Shown here: piece by piece, positions 9,120-17,356 of the stretch
How positions within the stretch are numbered: the first letter of the stretch is position 1
How the letters are laid out: each line of letters starts with the position of its first letter
NCBI RefSeq assembly: GCF_000714815.1
Contig: NZ_JMIH01000016.1
Span: 372,001-436,000, forward strand
From: Anditalea andensis
Lineage (GTDB): Bacteria; Bacteroidota; Bacteroidia; Cytophagales; Cyclobacteriaceae
Reading direction: 5' to 3'
DNA length: 64,000 nucleotides
Notes under the pieces: model-generated
Database searches by the model: none
Seen by the model: the letters and a program-made list of their open reading frames with translations, nothing else
Told to the model about the DNA's origin: nothing
Translations under genes and position numbers: made by a program

Positions 9120-10693
9120 GAAATTTGCTTTAGTTTTTCTTCTTGGTTTTTCTCTTTAAAATATCCGTAAATGGTGAGGCTGTCATCGGCTTTTGGTCTA
9201 TCAAAAAACAAACTTGCCACCATACCCACTATCAGGACGATCAAGTGGCTATAGACACCCAACATATATTTATGATGCGGAAAATTATATTCCCCATAGT
9301 CGATCAGCAGCTTTTTATCTCCACCCAAACTTAGCGGAGTGGAAGTCAGAAAGGCATAAGCAGTAAATATAACACAAGCTACGATACCTATAGTCAACCC
9401 TTCCAGATTGGCCCTTCGACTAAATAGACCCAATAAGAATATGCCCACAATCCCTGCAGAGAAAATAGCATAAAGCTCAAAGACCGCCCCCAGTACCCCT
9501 TCTCCTTCCCACAACACATAGAGTACAGCAACAAATACTGCCCCCAGACCTGAAAAGAAGACAAGTAATCTTCCGACGAAGAGCTGTTGTTTAGAAGTAC
9601 TATTTGGTCTAAAACGCTTATAAAAATCCTCTACTCCAACTGCAGCAAGACAATTCATATCCGAATCCAGAGAAGAAATAGCCGCTGCAGCAATGGCTGC
9701 CACCACCAGTCCCGTCACCCCCACGGGCAATTGGGTCATGATGAAATAGGGAAAAACCGCATCCGCGCTGGTACCATCAGGCAGCTCAAATCCTGTTTCG
9801 TAAAACACATAGAGCAATGTCCCGATCAGCATAAACAATGCCCATACAGGTACACTCATAAACACCCCAATATAGGCTGCAGATTTGGCTTCCTTATCGT
9901 TTTTGGCAGTTAGGTATCTTTGGACTATGGTCTGATCAGTAGCATATTTTTGGATGGCATAAAAGATCCCGTTCAAAGCCATGACCCAAAAGGTGAGTTG
10001 GGTAAGATCAAGGTCATATGGTCCCAGGCCAATCTTATCCATGTCGATCGCCATTTCCATAACTTCACCAGGTCCTCCAGCTGGCTTTAACAATAAAACA
10101 GAAAGGCAGAATATTCCTCCTCCTATCAAAAGAAAACCCTGAATAACATCCATCCAGATTACTGCTTCGATTCCTCCCAATAATGTCAACACAATGATCA
10201 CAAAGCCCAATACTCCTATCACCAGAAAAATATCAACATCTAACATACTGGCTAGAGCCAAACTGACCAGGTAAAGTACTGTCCCCATTTTGGAAAAATG
10301 GGTTAGAATAAATGCCACTGAACTGTACATCCTTGGAAAAACGCCAAACCTTTTTTCAAAATACTCATAGGTACTCAGTCGGATAACCTTTCTAAATAAA
10401 GGAACTATAACCCAGATAATCATAACCAAAATCAAAGGGACCATCAGCCCTTGTACTAAAAGAATCCAGTTACCCAATATAGCTGCACTGGGATATGCCA
10501 AAAAGGTAACACTGCTGATCAGCGTAGCAAAGATGGACATGCCTATAGCCCATGATGGAATACTTCCACTTCCGGCAAAATAATTTTCACTGCTCTTTTG
10601 CCTATTGGCAAAATAAACTCCCATGTAAATGGTAGCCAAAACAGATACAATGATAATAATGTAATCAACAATATGTAAACCCGGACTGGCCAT
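9116..10693 (-). CDS. sodium:solute symporter (SSS family), cassette 1
   Basis: The protein is strongly hydrophobic throughout with about 13 predicted membrane spans. It opens with a segment typical of SSS transporters (YIIIIVSVLATIYMGVYFA, then the SSENYFAGSGSIPSWAIGMS loop). GGIEAVIWMDVIQG near residue 175 and the AAAAISSLDSDMNCLAA block are family signatures. At 525 residues it is normal. It sits between a DHDPS/NAL-type aldolase and an Fe-ADH, with its start abutting the aldolase stop and its stop overlapping the Fe-ADH start. Symporters of this clade paired with NAL-type aldolases carry acidic sugars such as sialic acid. Here a 2-keto-3-deoxy sugar acid (DHA proposed) is the inferred cargo. 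Confidence 0.88.
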   Translation of the reverse strand: MASPGLHIVDYIIIIVSVLATIYMGVYFANRQKSSENYFAGSGSIPSWAIGMSIFATLISSVTFLAYPSAAILGNWILLVQGLMVPLILVMIIWVIVPLFRKVIRLSTYEYFEKRFGVFPRMYSSVAFILTHFSKMGTVLYLVSLALASMLDVDIFLVIGVLGFVIIVLTLLGGIEAVIWMDVIQGFLLIGGGIFCLSVLLLKPAGGPGEVMEMAIDMDKIGLGPYDLDLTQLTFWVMALNGIFYAIQKYATDQTIVQRYLTAKNDKEAKSAAYIGVFMSVPVWALFMLIGTLLYVFYETGFELPDGTSADAVFPYFIMTQLPVGVTGLVVAAIAAAAISSLDSDMNCLAAVGVEDFYKRFRPNSTSKQQLFVGRLLVFFSGLGAVFVAVLYVLWEGEGVLGAVFELYAIFSAGIVGIFLLGLFSRRANLEGLTIGIVACVIFTAYAFLTSTPLSLGGDKKLLIDYGEYNFPHHKYMLGVYSHLIVLIVGMVASLFFDRPKADDSLTIYGYFKEKNQEEKLKQIS

Positions 10694-11605
10694 CTATTCT
10701 TGGGAATTCTGAAATGCCTGCCAGTTCTGTAAAGCCTGCTGTGTCATTTCATCATCCAGCATGCTCAAAGGTGCCTTCATAAAAGGTTTACATAGTCCTT
10801 TTTCCTGCATTAATAATTTTAAGGTAGCCAGAGATTGACCTAAAGTCCTGTCTTTTTGATATAATACTGCTACCTGGTCAGTCAGATCCTGATATTTTTT
10901 GGAAGTTTCTAAATCCCCAGAAATAGCAGCCTGAAAAAGATTTTTATACATCTCAGATACAAGATTACCTGTACTGGGTACAATTCCGTCAGCTCCCAGT
11001 TCCAGACTATGGGCTGATTCTGCTCCCCATCCACAGAAAAAAGAGAAATCTTTTCTGTCTTTGAACAGGGTGATTGATTGGGCCAGCCTCTCTTCATCTC
11101 TTTCTGAATCCTTTAGGCCGAAAATATTTGGGTGCTGGCTTAGCTCTTCTATAATGTCCAGTGGAATTGACATTTGGGTGGTGCTCTTAATGTTGTAAAT
11201 CATCACCGGCCCTGACACTTTATCAGCAAGATTTTTAAAATAGCTTTGCATTTGAAAAGGGGTCAAAATATAATAGGAAGGCAAAGTAGCCACTACCGCA
11301 TCCACACCAAGGTCTAAGTACCCGTTAGCCAATTCTATCTGTTCCCCTACCTGATTACCGGTTAAACCTACATATATCTGCTGTGTAGCAGCTTTGGCGG
11401 ACATTACCATACTTACCAAATCCAAGCTATCCCTTTTTGAAAAAGAAGCTCCCTCACCTGTGGTGCCTAATACCAATGGAGAGATATCGTTATCTGCAAA
11501 AAGTCTCATTATTTTTTCAACAGCCTGCTCGTCAACTTTTCCATTTTCTAATAATGGAGTGATCATGGGAACTACTACGCCTTGAAATTTTTTACTTGTT
11601 CTCAT
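10694..11605 (-). CDS. DHDPS/NAL-family class I aldolase, cassette 1
   Basis: This is a TIM-barrel pyruvate-dependent aldolase of the dihydrodipicolinate synthase / N-acetylneuraminate lyase family, 303 residues. Visible family features are VLGTTGEG (residues 46-52), the catalytic Tyr in MIYN (Y137) and the Schiff-base Lys in FGLKDSE (K165). It opens a five-gene intracellular cassette without spaces (symporter, Fe-ADH, PdxA2, kinase). A lysine-synthesis role is unlikely in that context. Retro-aldol cleavage of a 2-keto-3-deoxy acid into pyruvate plus an aldehyde is expected. The segment after the Tyr (NIKSTTQMS) differs from that in the second aldolase at 53945-54871 (NMPSHTKIV), which suggests different substrates. 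DHA cleavage is my preferred inference; 2-keto-3-deoxy-rhamnonate is an alternative. Confidence 0.88.
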   Translation of the reverse strand: MRTSKKFQGVVVPMITPLLENGKVDEQAVEKIMRLFADNDISPLVLGTTGEGASFSKRDSLDLVSMVMSAKAATQQIYVGLTGNQVGEQIELANGYLDLGVDAVVATLPSYYILTPFQMQSYFKNLADKVSGPVMIYNIKSTTQMSIPLDIIEELSQHPNIFGLKDSERDEERLAQSITLFKDRKDFSFFCGWGAESAHSLELGADGIVPSTGNLVSEMYKNLFQAAISGDLETSKKYQDLTDQVAVLYQKDRTLGQSLATLKLLMQEKGLCKPFMKAPLSMLDDEMTQQALQNWQAFQNSQE

Positions 11606-11643
11606 TTTGGTTTTTTTTGATTTTGCTAGTGAATCAGGAACCT

Positions 11644-14481
11644 TTACAAGTCACAAATCACTGCGTAATTTCCACTCTTCAATATAAACGAAGGCCAACC
11701 GGACTCATCATTCCTCATCTCCACGAAGTCCGCCTCTGATAGATTTTGGGAATTTATTTTAATGTTCGAAGCATTTTCTACCGGAATCACTACCGTAGCA
11801 TGGCTATTGGCTGGAATGCTGAAGTTTAAGTGAAGCTGGCCGTCCTTCTTCTCCCATGATGAAGCAATCTGCCCATAAAGCGAACGGGTATGTGCTTTGG
11901 CATGGGTCATATCCCCCACCACCTCGGGCTTTAGAAAAAAGTGCTGGAGGCCAGGGTTTTCTTTATCCGGAACTATTCCTGCCAAGGTTCTATAAAACCA
12001 TTCCTCGATCTGCCCCATCATAAAGTGATTCCAGGAATTCCCTTTTCGTGGGTCCCACTGTTCGGTCAAAGTGGTAAGACCAAATTTAATCTGAAAGCCA
12101 TATCCCGGAGTATCGTAATGGTTATGCATATCATACATCACCTCATTAAGATCATTTCTTGCCAATGTCTGGAATAGATACCTATTGCCCACGTCGCCTG
12201 TAGTCAATCTGTTTTCCCTTTGTTGAATGTCTTTTACCAGGTTTGCCAAAACCTCCTCTTTGTATTTTTCATCTACCATGTCCAAGAATATAGGTATGGC
12301 ATTGGAAAATTGACTGTTAGTCCCATATTGAAGCGTTTCAGGATCAAAGAACTCTTTATTGAAAGCATCTTTTATCTCTTTTGCAAGAGAACTGTAATGT
12401 TCATAGTCCTTTTGGTTACCGACCATTTCTGCAGATTTCGCTAGTAGATCCACTCCGAAAAAGTAATGGGCTGTAGCTGACAAGGCTATGGGGCTATTTT
12501 TGGAATATCCGGCGGCATGCTCGCCGTAATCATACCAGTCTCCCAATCCATGTGTGACTATATGTCCTTCGGCTGTCGAGGTAAGGTAATCAGCATACCT
12601 TTTCATCACTTCATAATGCTCATGAATAAGGGCATCATCGCCATAGTATTCATAATACATCCATGGCATGACTATAGCTGCTACCCCCCATTCGGGTGAG
12701 TCTGTAAAACCCCCTCCAAAGACTACGTATTCAGGAGCGATATTGGGTACCAAACCATTGTCCCATTGTGCGTCTGCCATGTCCTGCATGATCTTGGGAA
12801 CAAAGTGGGTCAGGTCATAATTATAGAACAATCCCGGACCATTTAAGTGTGTCTCTTCCAGCCAACCCAATTTCTCTCTATGAGGACAGTCCGTAAATAC
12901 CGCCTGCATATTGCTTTTTATGGCATTATTAATCAGTATATGTGTTTGGCTAAATATATCATTGGAACTTTCAAAGCCTCCGATTACATCTAGATCATTA
13001 TATATAAAATTTGACTTAATATCTAGAATCGTCGGCCAATCGGCTCTATCCCCATATCCTGGAATATTGGTATTCTCCACCTGGATGTATTGATAGCCAT
13101 AATAACTGAATTTAGGCTGCCATTCTTCTGTACCTTCCCCTTTGAGCGTATACTCATAATAATGGGGCCCGCCAGTTCTGCCCTGCCCTACTGTACTGTC
13201 ACCTTTGATCTGCTCTCCGACTATAAGCTTTATGACTTGGCCTTTTTTTCCTTGGACCTTAATAGAAGGAAAACCTGCCAAGTTTTGACCCATATCCATA
13301 ACATAAATCCCGTCAGCTGGCTGGATTACATTCTTAATTTCAAACTGCTGCTGAATTTTGACAGGTGTGGTGATCTGGGGTCTAAGTTTTCCCTTTGGAG
13401 CTTCCTGAACCACCACAGGTTTCCAGCATTCATCAGAAAAGTTAGGCTGATCCCAACCAGCTTGTTCGAGATTACCATCATAATCTTCACCTCCAAAAAT
13501 ACAGTTAAACGTAATCGGGCTTTCTATAAATTTCCAGCTTTGATCTGACTCGATTGTTTCTTGGCTTCCATCACGATAGGTAAGTTTCACCTTCATAAAA
13601 AGCGTAGGGGGACCAAAGCTCACCAAGAATTTGATATACCTGTCTCCGGAAACATTGTACATCCCATTACCCAAGGTCACGCCCAATACATTTTCCCCTT
13701 TCTGTAGAAAATCATTTATTTCATAGGTATTATAATAAACAGTTTTTTCATAGTCTGACCATAAAGGGGCAAATTCACTGTCTCCTATCCTTTTGCCATT
13801 TATAGTAAGCTCATAATGTCCAAGACCACTGACGTAAACAGTGGCTTTTTCAATTTCTTTTTTTAGTTCAAATGGCTTTCTGAGCATGATGCTCCTTTTT
13901 GCCAAAGGATCCACGCGGTTCCAGATTTCTTTGTTTTCGGCTTTTTTCATCAAAGGAGCATGGAAATTCCTGTCCCCTTCAGGCAGTTGGGCATCTTGGC
14001 GGCTGATGGCTCCTATCCAGGAAGCATCCAAAAAATCTTCATCAGGAGCCATTTCCCAATACCCCATATTGGACCATGAAGATGCGTTATCTTCCTCATC
14101 CCAAATTTTCACAGCCCAGTAATATCTTTCTCCTCCTTCTAAAACTAAACCTTCATAGGGCACTAGTTGACTGGCATTGGTTTTTACCTTTCCACTATCC
14201 CAAATATTCCCCTCTCCATTTGCTACTTTATTTTGGTCTTTACTTACTACCACTTGGTAGGCTGTCTGTACTACTCCTTGCCTATCAGAGGCCAGTTGCC
14301 AACCCAACCGGGGAGTGGCTTTTTGTAAACCAACTGGATTTACTGTCAACTCTACCGTCAACCTTTCCACCTGAATTCCAATATTGGCACAACTTATCAT
14401 ACCAAGAAGTATGATAAGATAAACCATAGAGAAATTAAACCTTTGACTCCAATATTTTATAAAGAGAAATATATCTGACAT
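11644..14481 (-). CDS. GH78 alpha-L-rhamnosidase, lipoprotein
   Basis: This is a large multidomain GH78 enzyme (945 residues) with a lipoprotein-type signal ending in LGMISC. N-terminal beta-domains (Fn3-like, then the NWSDYEKTVYYNTY-type carbohydrate-binding region) precede the (alpha/alpha)6 catalytic core. The core carries FTDCPHREKLGWLEE near residues 530-545, the site of the general acid. A later block, NHFMMGQIEEW, is the family equivalent of the NHY-GEW motif holding the catalytic base. GH78 removes terminal alpha-L-rhamnose; in RG-II one such residue caps Kdo. It lies 38 bp upstream of the aldolase cassette and directly follows the GH143-like gene, in one apparent operon. Confidence 0.92.
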   Translation of the reverse strand: MSDIFLFIKYWSQRFNFSMVYLIILLGMISCANIGIQVERLTVELTVNPVGLQKATPRLGWQLASDRQGVVQTAYQVVVSKDQNKVANGEGNIWDSGKVKTNASQLVPYEGLVLEGGERYYWAVKIWDEEDNASSWSNMGYWEMAPDEDFLDASWIGAISRQDAQLPEGDRNFHAPLMKKAENKEIWNRVDPLAKRSIMLRKPFELKKEIEKATVYVSGLGHYELTINGKRIGDSEFAPLWSDYEKTVYYNTYEINDFLQKGENVLGVTLGNGMYNVSGDRYIKFLVSFGPPTLFMKVKLTYRDGSQETIESDQSWKFIESPITFNCIFGGEDYDGNLEQAGWDQPNFSDECWKPVVVQEAPKGKLRPQITTPVKIQQQFEIKNVIQPADGIYVMDMGQNLAGFPSIKVQGKKGQVIKLIVGEQIKGDSTVGQGRTGGPHYYEYTLKGEGTEEWQPKFSYYGYQYIQVENTNIPGYGDRADWPTILDIKSNFIYNDLDVIGGFESSNDIFSQTHILINNAIKSNMQAVFTDCPHREKLGWLEETHLNGPGLFYNYDLTHFVPKIMQDMADAQWDNGLVPNIAPEYVVFGGGFTDSPEWGVAAIVMPWMYYEYYGDDALIHEHYEVMKRYADYLTSTAEGHIVTHGLGDWYDYGEHAAGYSKNSPIALSATAHYFFGVDLLAKSAEMVGNQKDYEHYSSLAKEIKDAFNKEFFDPETLQYGTNSQFSNAIPIFLDMVDEKYKEEVLANLVKDIQQRENRLTTGDVGNRYLFQTLARNDLNEVMYDMHNHYDTPGYGFQIKFGLTTLTEQWDPRKGNSWNHFMMGQIEEWFYRTLAGIVPDKENPGLQHFFLKPEVVGDMTHAKAHTRSLYGQIASSWEKKDGQLHLNFSIPANSHATVVIPVENASNIKINSQNLSEADFVEMRNDESGWPSFILKSGNYAVICDL

Positions 14482-14518
14482 AGTTGAACTATAATAAAAC
14501 AGTGTGTGAAAGGAAAAG

Positions 14519-16363
14519 CTATTTGGTGATTAAAGATTTGATAAAAAAGTTAGCTTCCGGATCCTGATCACCTGCATTCTCAACATCATAATCCTGAAAT
14601 CCAGGGGATTCAGGTGTAGGATAGTACCTCTGCTCTCCTGTTCGAAACATAATCCTTTCCAATGAATGTACCGGAGCATAAAAGATTTTGGTTCCTTTAC
14701 TTTGACCATTTACTTTTATACCGTAAGAACGAGTATTTACATCTAAGTCGAGTTCAATATGGTATTCTTGCCCAGCTTCATAGGATGATAAAGTCCCCAT
14801 ACGGTACCCTGCTTTATATTTTAACAACCCATCTTCATCAAAAATCAAACGTACTGCAGGCTGACCTTGCCCATCCTGAAATTCTATTTGGAGCATACCA
14901 TGATCATTTTGATCTGGCTTTATAGTGAATTCCGCCTTCAGCTTTTCACTTTCAGGTATTACCCTTTCTGCCCTGGAATAATCGAAAGGATCACTATCCT
15001 TTAAACTTAACCATCGCTTACCTTCATTATCCTTCTCTATTTCTACCGGCCCCCACTGAAGGCTGTAAATATTCCAAAATTTTAACTCTTCGCCCTCAGG
15101 TAAATCACTAAAGGTTTCATTTATATGTCCTTCAGTCTTGGAAGTTACAGGAGTAGGAATAGAGGTGACCCATATATCCTCTTTGTTCAAACTATAGGTC
15201 ACATATAATTTTCCGTCCGGAGGGGTCCCGTTACCTTCCAAAATTCCCCGGACATACTGAGGGCCGTATGATTTAAAATGCCCTCCATATCGCATTGTGC
15301 TTATCTCTCCGTGAACCAATAAAAGATCCGTATACTCTAAGCCGTCGTCACTTGTAGATATTGCCAATGGCCATCTGAATTCTGAAGGATTATATACTGT
15401 GGCAAATTTGCCATCCGCAGTCTTTTGACCCCAAATTTTTGCATTCCCATTCACAAATCCGGGGGCTCTCACAGGATCATACTCCCAACTTTTGCCTCCA
15501 TCCTTACTAATGGATGTCAAAGCATGTTTCCAGAGGCCCACTACTCTATTATCTGGCAAATGGTAATAGCTAAATGCTTTGAACTGTTTCTGCAAGGGAA
15601 TCAAAGGATCGTCTCTATCCGCTTCTTCCACCCATTGCTGCATCATCAGGGGTTTACTCAATAATTCATCACAGGCTTTTGCAAATGCTTTGTTTTTGCT
15701 CTTCTTATAAAATGGATAATCAGTATTTTTATCATTCCAACCGTCGTTATAACGTATAAAATAGATTGGCCCAAAACTTCCGTCTTTATTGATTTCTCTT
15801 ACCACTCTTCCGATACCTTCTCCGTCATTGGGGCTGTCACTTTCGTCCAAAGCAATTCCATAATAGGCCAAGGCTAACAATTTATCATTTGAAGAGATAT
15901 AAAAACCCATTCTCTGGTGCATGATAGCGTACAAATCTTCTGCTACCCCTTCATGTCCTTCTTTAGTAGTACCATCCGGCACCCTGTATCGGGGAAATAA
16001 AACAGTAGGTGCTGACCATTCATAACCGTCCTTGGAAACCTGCAATAGGGTCTGGCTGGGAGGTATATGCTCTCCCACCGAATCGCTAAGGTAATTCATA
16101 AAAAAGGTATCATTCCAATAAGCCAACATGGAAGCATGGTTATAAGTCCATCCAAATCCGTCTCCTTTTGCCGGATTTTCTCTATTGGCTCTCATCGTCT
16201 GGATAGCATGCACTCCTATGGCAGGGCGAAGTTGCCCATGGTGATAATCGATATTGGAAAGTGTTTTTCCTGAATAATGTACAGTATCCTGAGCAATTGA
16301 TTTTTCTCCCGTTAGAAAGTAGAGTCCTAATACACTTATTAATATAAATTTTAAATTATTCAT
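14519..16363 (-). CDS. sialidase-like beta-propeller hydrolase, GH143-like candidate (DHA/Kdo hydrolase?) with C-terminal concanavalin-like domain
   Basis: A signal peptide (cleavage near SIAQD) is followed by a propeller of about 380 residues with degenerate Asp-boxes (SKDGYEWSAP, SKDGGKSWE). The distinctive block GWTYNHASMLAYWN is followed by GEHIPPSQTLL. From memory this block belongs to the exo-sialidase-like proteins of RG-II PULs that include the DHA-releasing GH143 module; I could not run a comparison. Residues about 410-614 form a jelly-roll (concanavalin-like) domain. Length is 614 residues, with no attached (alpha/alpha)6 module of the kind known for the Bacteroides GH143-GH142 fusion. 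Its ATG overlaps the stop of the upstream GH43-like gene by one base (TAATG). GH33-type sialidase is a less likely alternative. Confidence 0.55.
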   Translation of the reverse strand: MNNLKFILISVLGLYFLTGEKSIAQDTVHYSGKTLSNIDYHHGQLRPAIGVHAIQTMRANRENPAKGDGFGWTYNHASMLAYWNDTFFMNYLSDSVGEHIPPSQTLLQVSKDGYEWSAPTVLFPRYRVPDGTTKEGHEGVAEDLYAIMHQRMGFYISSNDKLLALAYYGIALDESDSPNDGEGIGRVVREINKDGSFGPIYFIRYNDGWNDKNTDYPFYKKSKNKAFAKACDELLSKPLMMQQWVEEADRDDPLIPLQKQFKAFSYYHLPDNRVVGLWKHALTSISKDGGKSWEYDPVRAPGFVNGNAKIWGQKTADGKFATVYNPSEFRWPLAISTSDDGLEYTDLLLVHGEISTMRYGGHFKSYGPQYVRGILEGNGTPPDGKLYVTYSLNKEDIWVTSIPTPVTSKTEGHINETFSDLPEGEELKFWNIYSLQWGPVEIEKDNEGKRWLSLKDSDPFDYSRAERVIPESEKLKAEFTIKPDQNDHGMLQIEFQDGQGQPAVRLIFDEDGLLKYKAGYRMGTLSSYEAGQEYHIELDLDVNTRSYGIKVNGQSKGTKIFYAPVHSLERIMFRTGEQRYYPTPESPGFQDYDVENAGDQDPEANFFIKSLITK

Positions 16364-17340
16364 TATTTAGCTAGTATTTCTGCCCGCTGTTTTAGACGAT
16401 TCAATATCTCTCTGTCAATTGTACTTATGGTTCCGTGTTTATGACCCTCCGGAAATTGGATTTCATCACCTATTTCTATAAAGGTTTTAAAATCAGTAGT
16501 CTTCACCGCGTCATACTTCTCTCCTCCATAACTGTCGAAGAATATCAAATATTTTCCATTCTGTTCGATTACGGTAGGCCCCTCAGTGAGGTGCCCAGTA
16601 AAGGGTTCTGAAATATCCTCATACGGCCCTAAAGGAGAATCTCCAAAAGCCACCTTGAGGTTTCTTTCAGGCCGGGTATTATCTTTCAAAACCAAAACAT
16701 AATCCTCTTTGTCTCTTTTGACTATAACTGCATCAATGATACTAAAACCGGGATCTATAAAAAGCTTAGTATCGGAAAATTCCTTAAAATCCCTTGTGGT
16801 CACATAATACATCCGGTGATTATTATCCTCTGCCTCTTCGCCTTTTTCAAATCTGTGAGGAATAGTAGATGCCCAAATGATGATGAATCTGTCACCGTCC
16901 TCATCATAATATAATTCAGGCGCCCAAACATTTACCACCTCTGGTTCATGGTCCATTACGGGAATAAACTGCTGCTCACTCCATTCAATAAAATCTTTTG
17001 TACTGGCATAACCAAAGCCATCTGCACCTCTCCAGTCGGTGGTCCACACCATATGAAAGGTACCATCCGGTCCTTTAACTACAGATGGATCACGCATGAT
17101 ATTACTCTCCCCGACTCCAGGTTTTAAATAGGGGCCGGATAAATCCTCCCAAGTATAGCCATCTTCGCTGTAGGCTAAATATAAACCTTCAGTAGCCGGT
17201 TCCCTGAAGGAAGTAAATATATAGACCTCATCGTTATCCTCGACTGGGGCCTCACTTACATGATCTGCCTGTTCGCCGGTATCGCATGAACAAAGAAAAA
17301 ACGAAAAAATTATGGCTAAATTTATCCATCTCACCTTCAT
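16363..17340 (-). CDS. GH43-like five-bladed propeller glycosidase, lipoprotein
   Basis: The three acidic positions of the clan GH-F/J five-bladed propeller can be seen: Asp in MRDPSVV (base), Asp in IIDAVIVK (pKa modulator) and Glu in TEGPTVI (acid). WAPELYYDED between them is also typical of GH43-like enzymes. I chose the ATG at 17340, not the upstream frame start at 17388, because it gives a clean lipoprotein signal (FSFFLCSC) and clears the upstream GH28 stop at 17357. The mature protein is about 300 residues: a bare propeller without a carbohydrate-binding module. Arabinofuranosidase, galactosidase or another exo-activity on pectin side chains is possible; subfamily cannot be set by eye. 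RG-II GH137 is a fold-level alternative. Confidence 0.75.
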   Translation of the reverse strand: MKVRWINLAIIFSFFLCSCDTGEQADHVSEAPVEDNDEVYIFTSFREPATEGLYLAYSEDGYTWEDLSGPYLKPGVGESNIMRDPSVVKGPDGTFHMVWTTDWRGADGFGYASTKDFIEWSEQQFIPVMDHEPEVVNVWAPELYYDEDGDRFIIIWASTIPHRFEKGEEAEDNNHRMYYVTTRDFKEFSDTKLFIDPGFSIIDAVIVKRDKEDYVLVLKDNTRPERNLKVAFGDSPLGPYEDISEPFTGHLTEGPTVIEQNGKYLIFFDSYGGEKYDAVKTTDFKTFIEIGDEIQFPEGHKHGTISTIDREILNRLKQRAEILAK

Positions 17341-17356
17341 TGTATGTCTATGTTTG

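Noticed and set aside
10694-11605. Assignment as dapA (lysine biosynthesis)
   Set aside because: Context with symporter, Fe-ADH, PdxA2 and kinase, and the presence of a second such gene with FucI, point to sugar-acid aldolases.
13090-13548. Plus-strand open frame of 152 codons
   Set aside because: It lies wholly opposite the strongly conserved GH78 gene, has no recognisable domain and no promoter; it is an antisense shadow.
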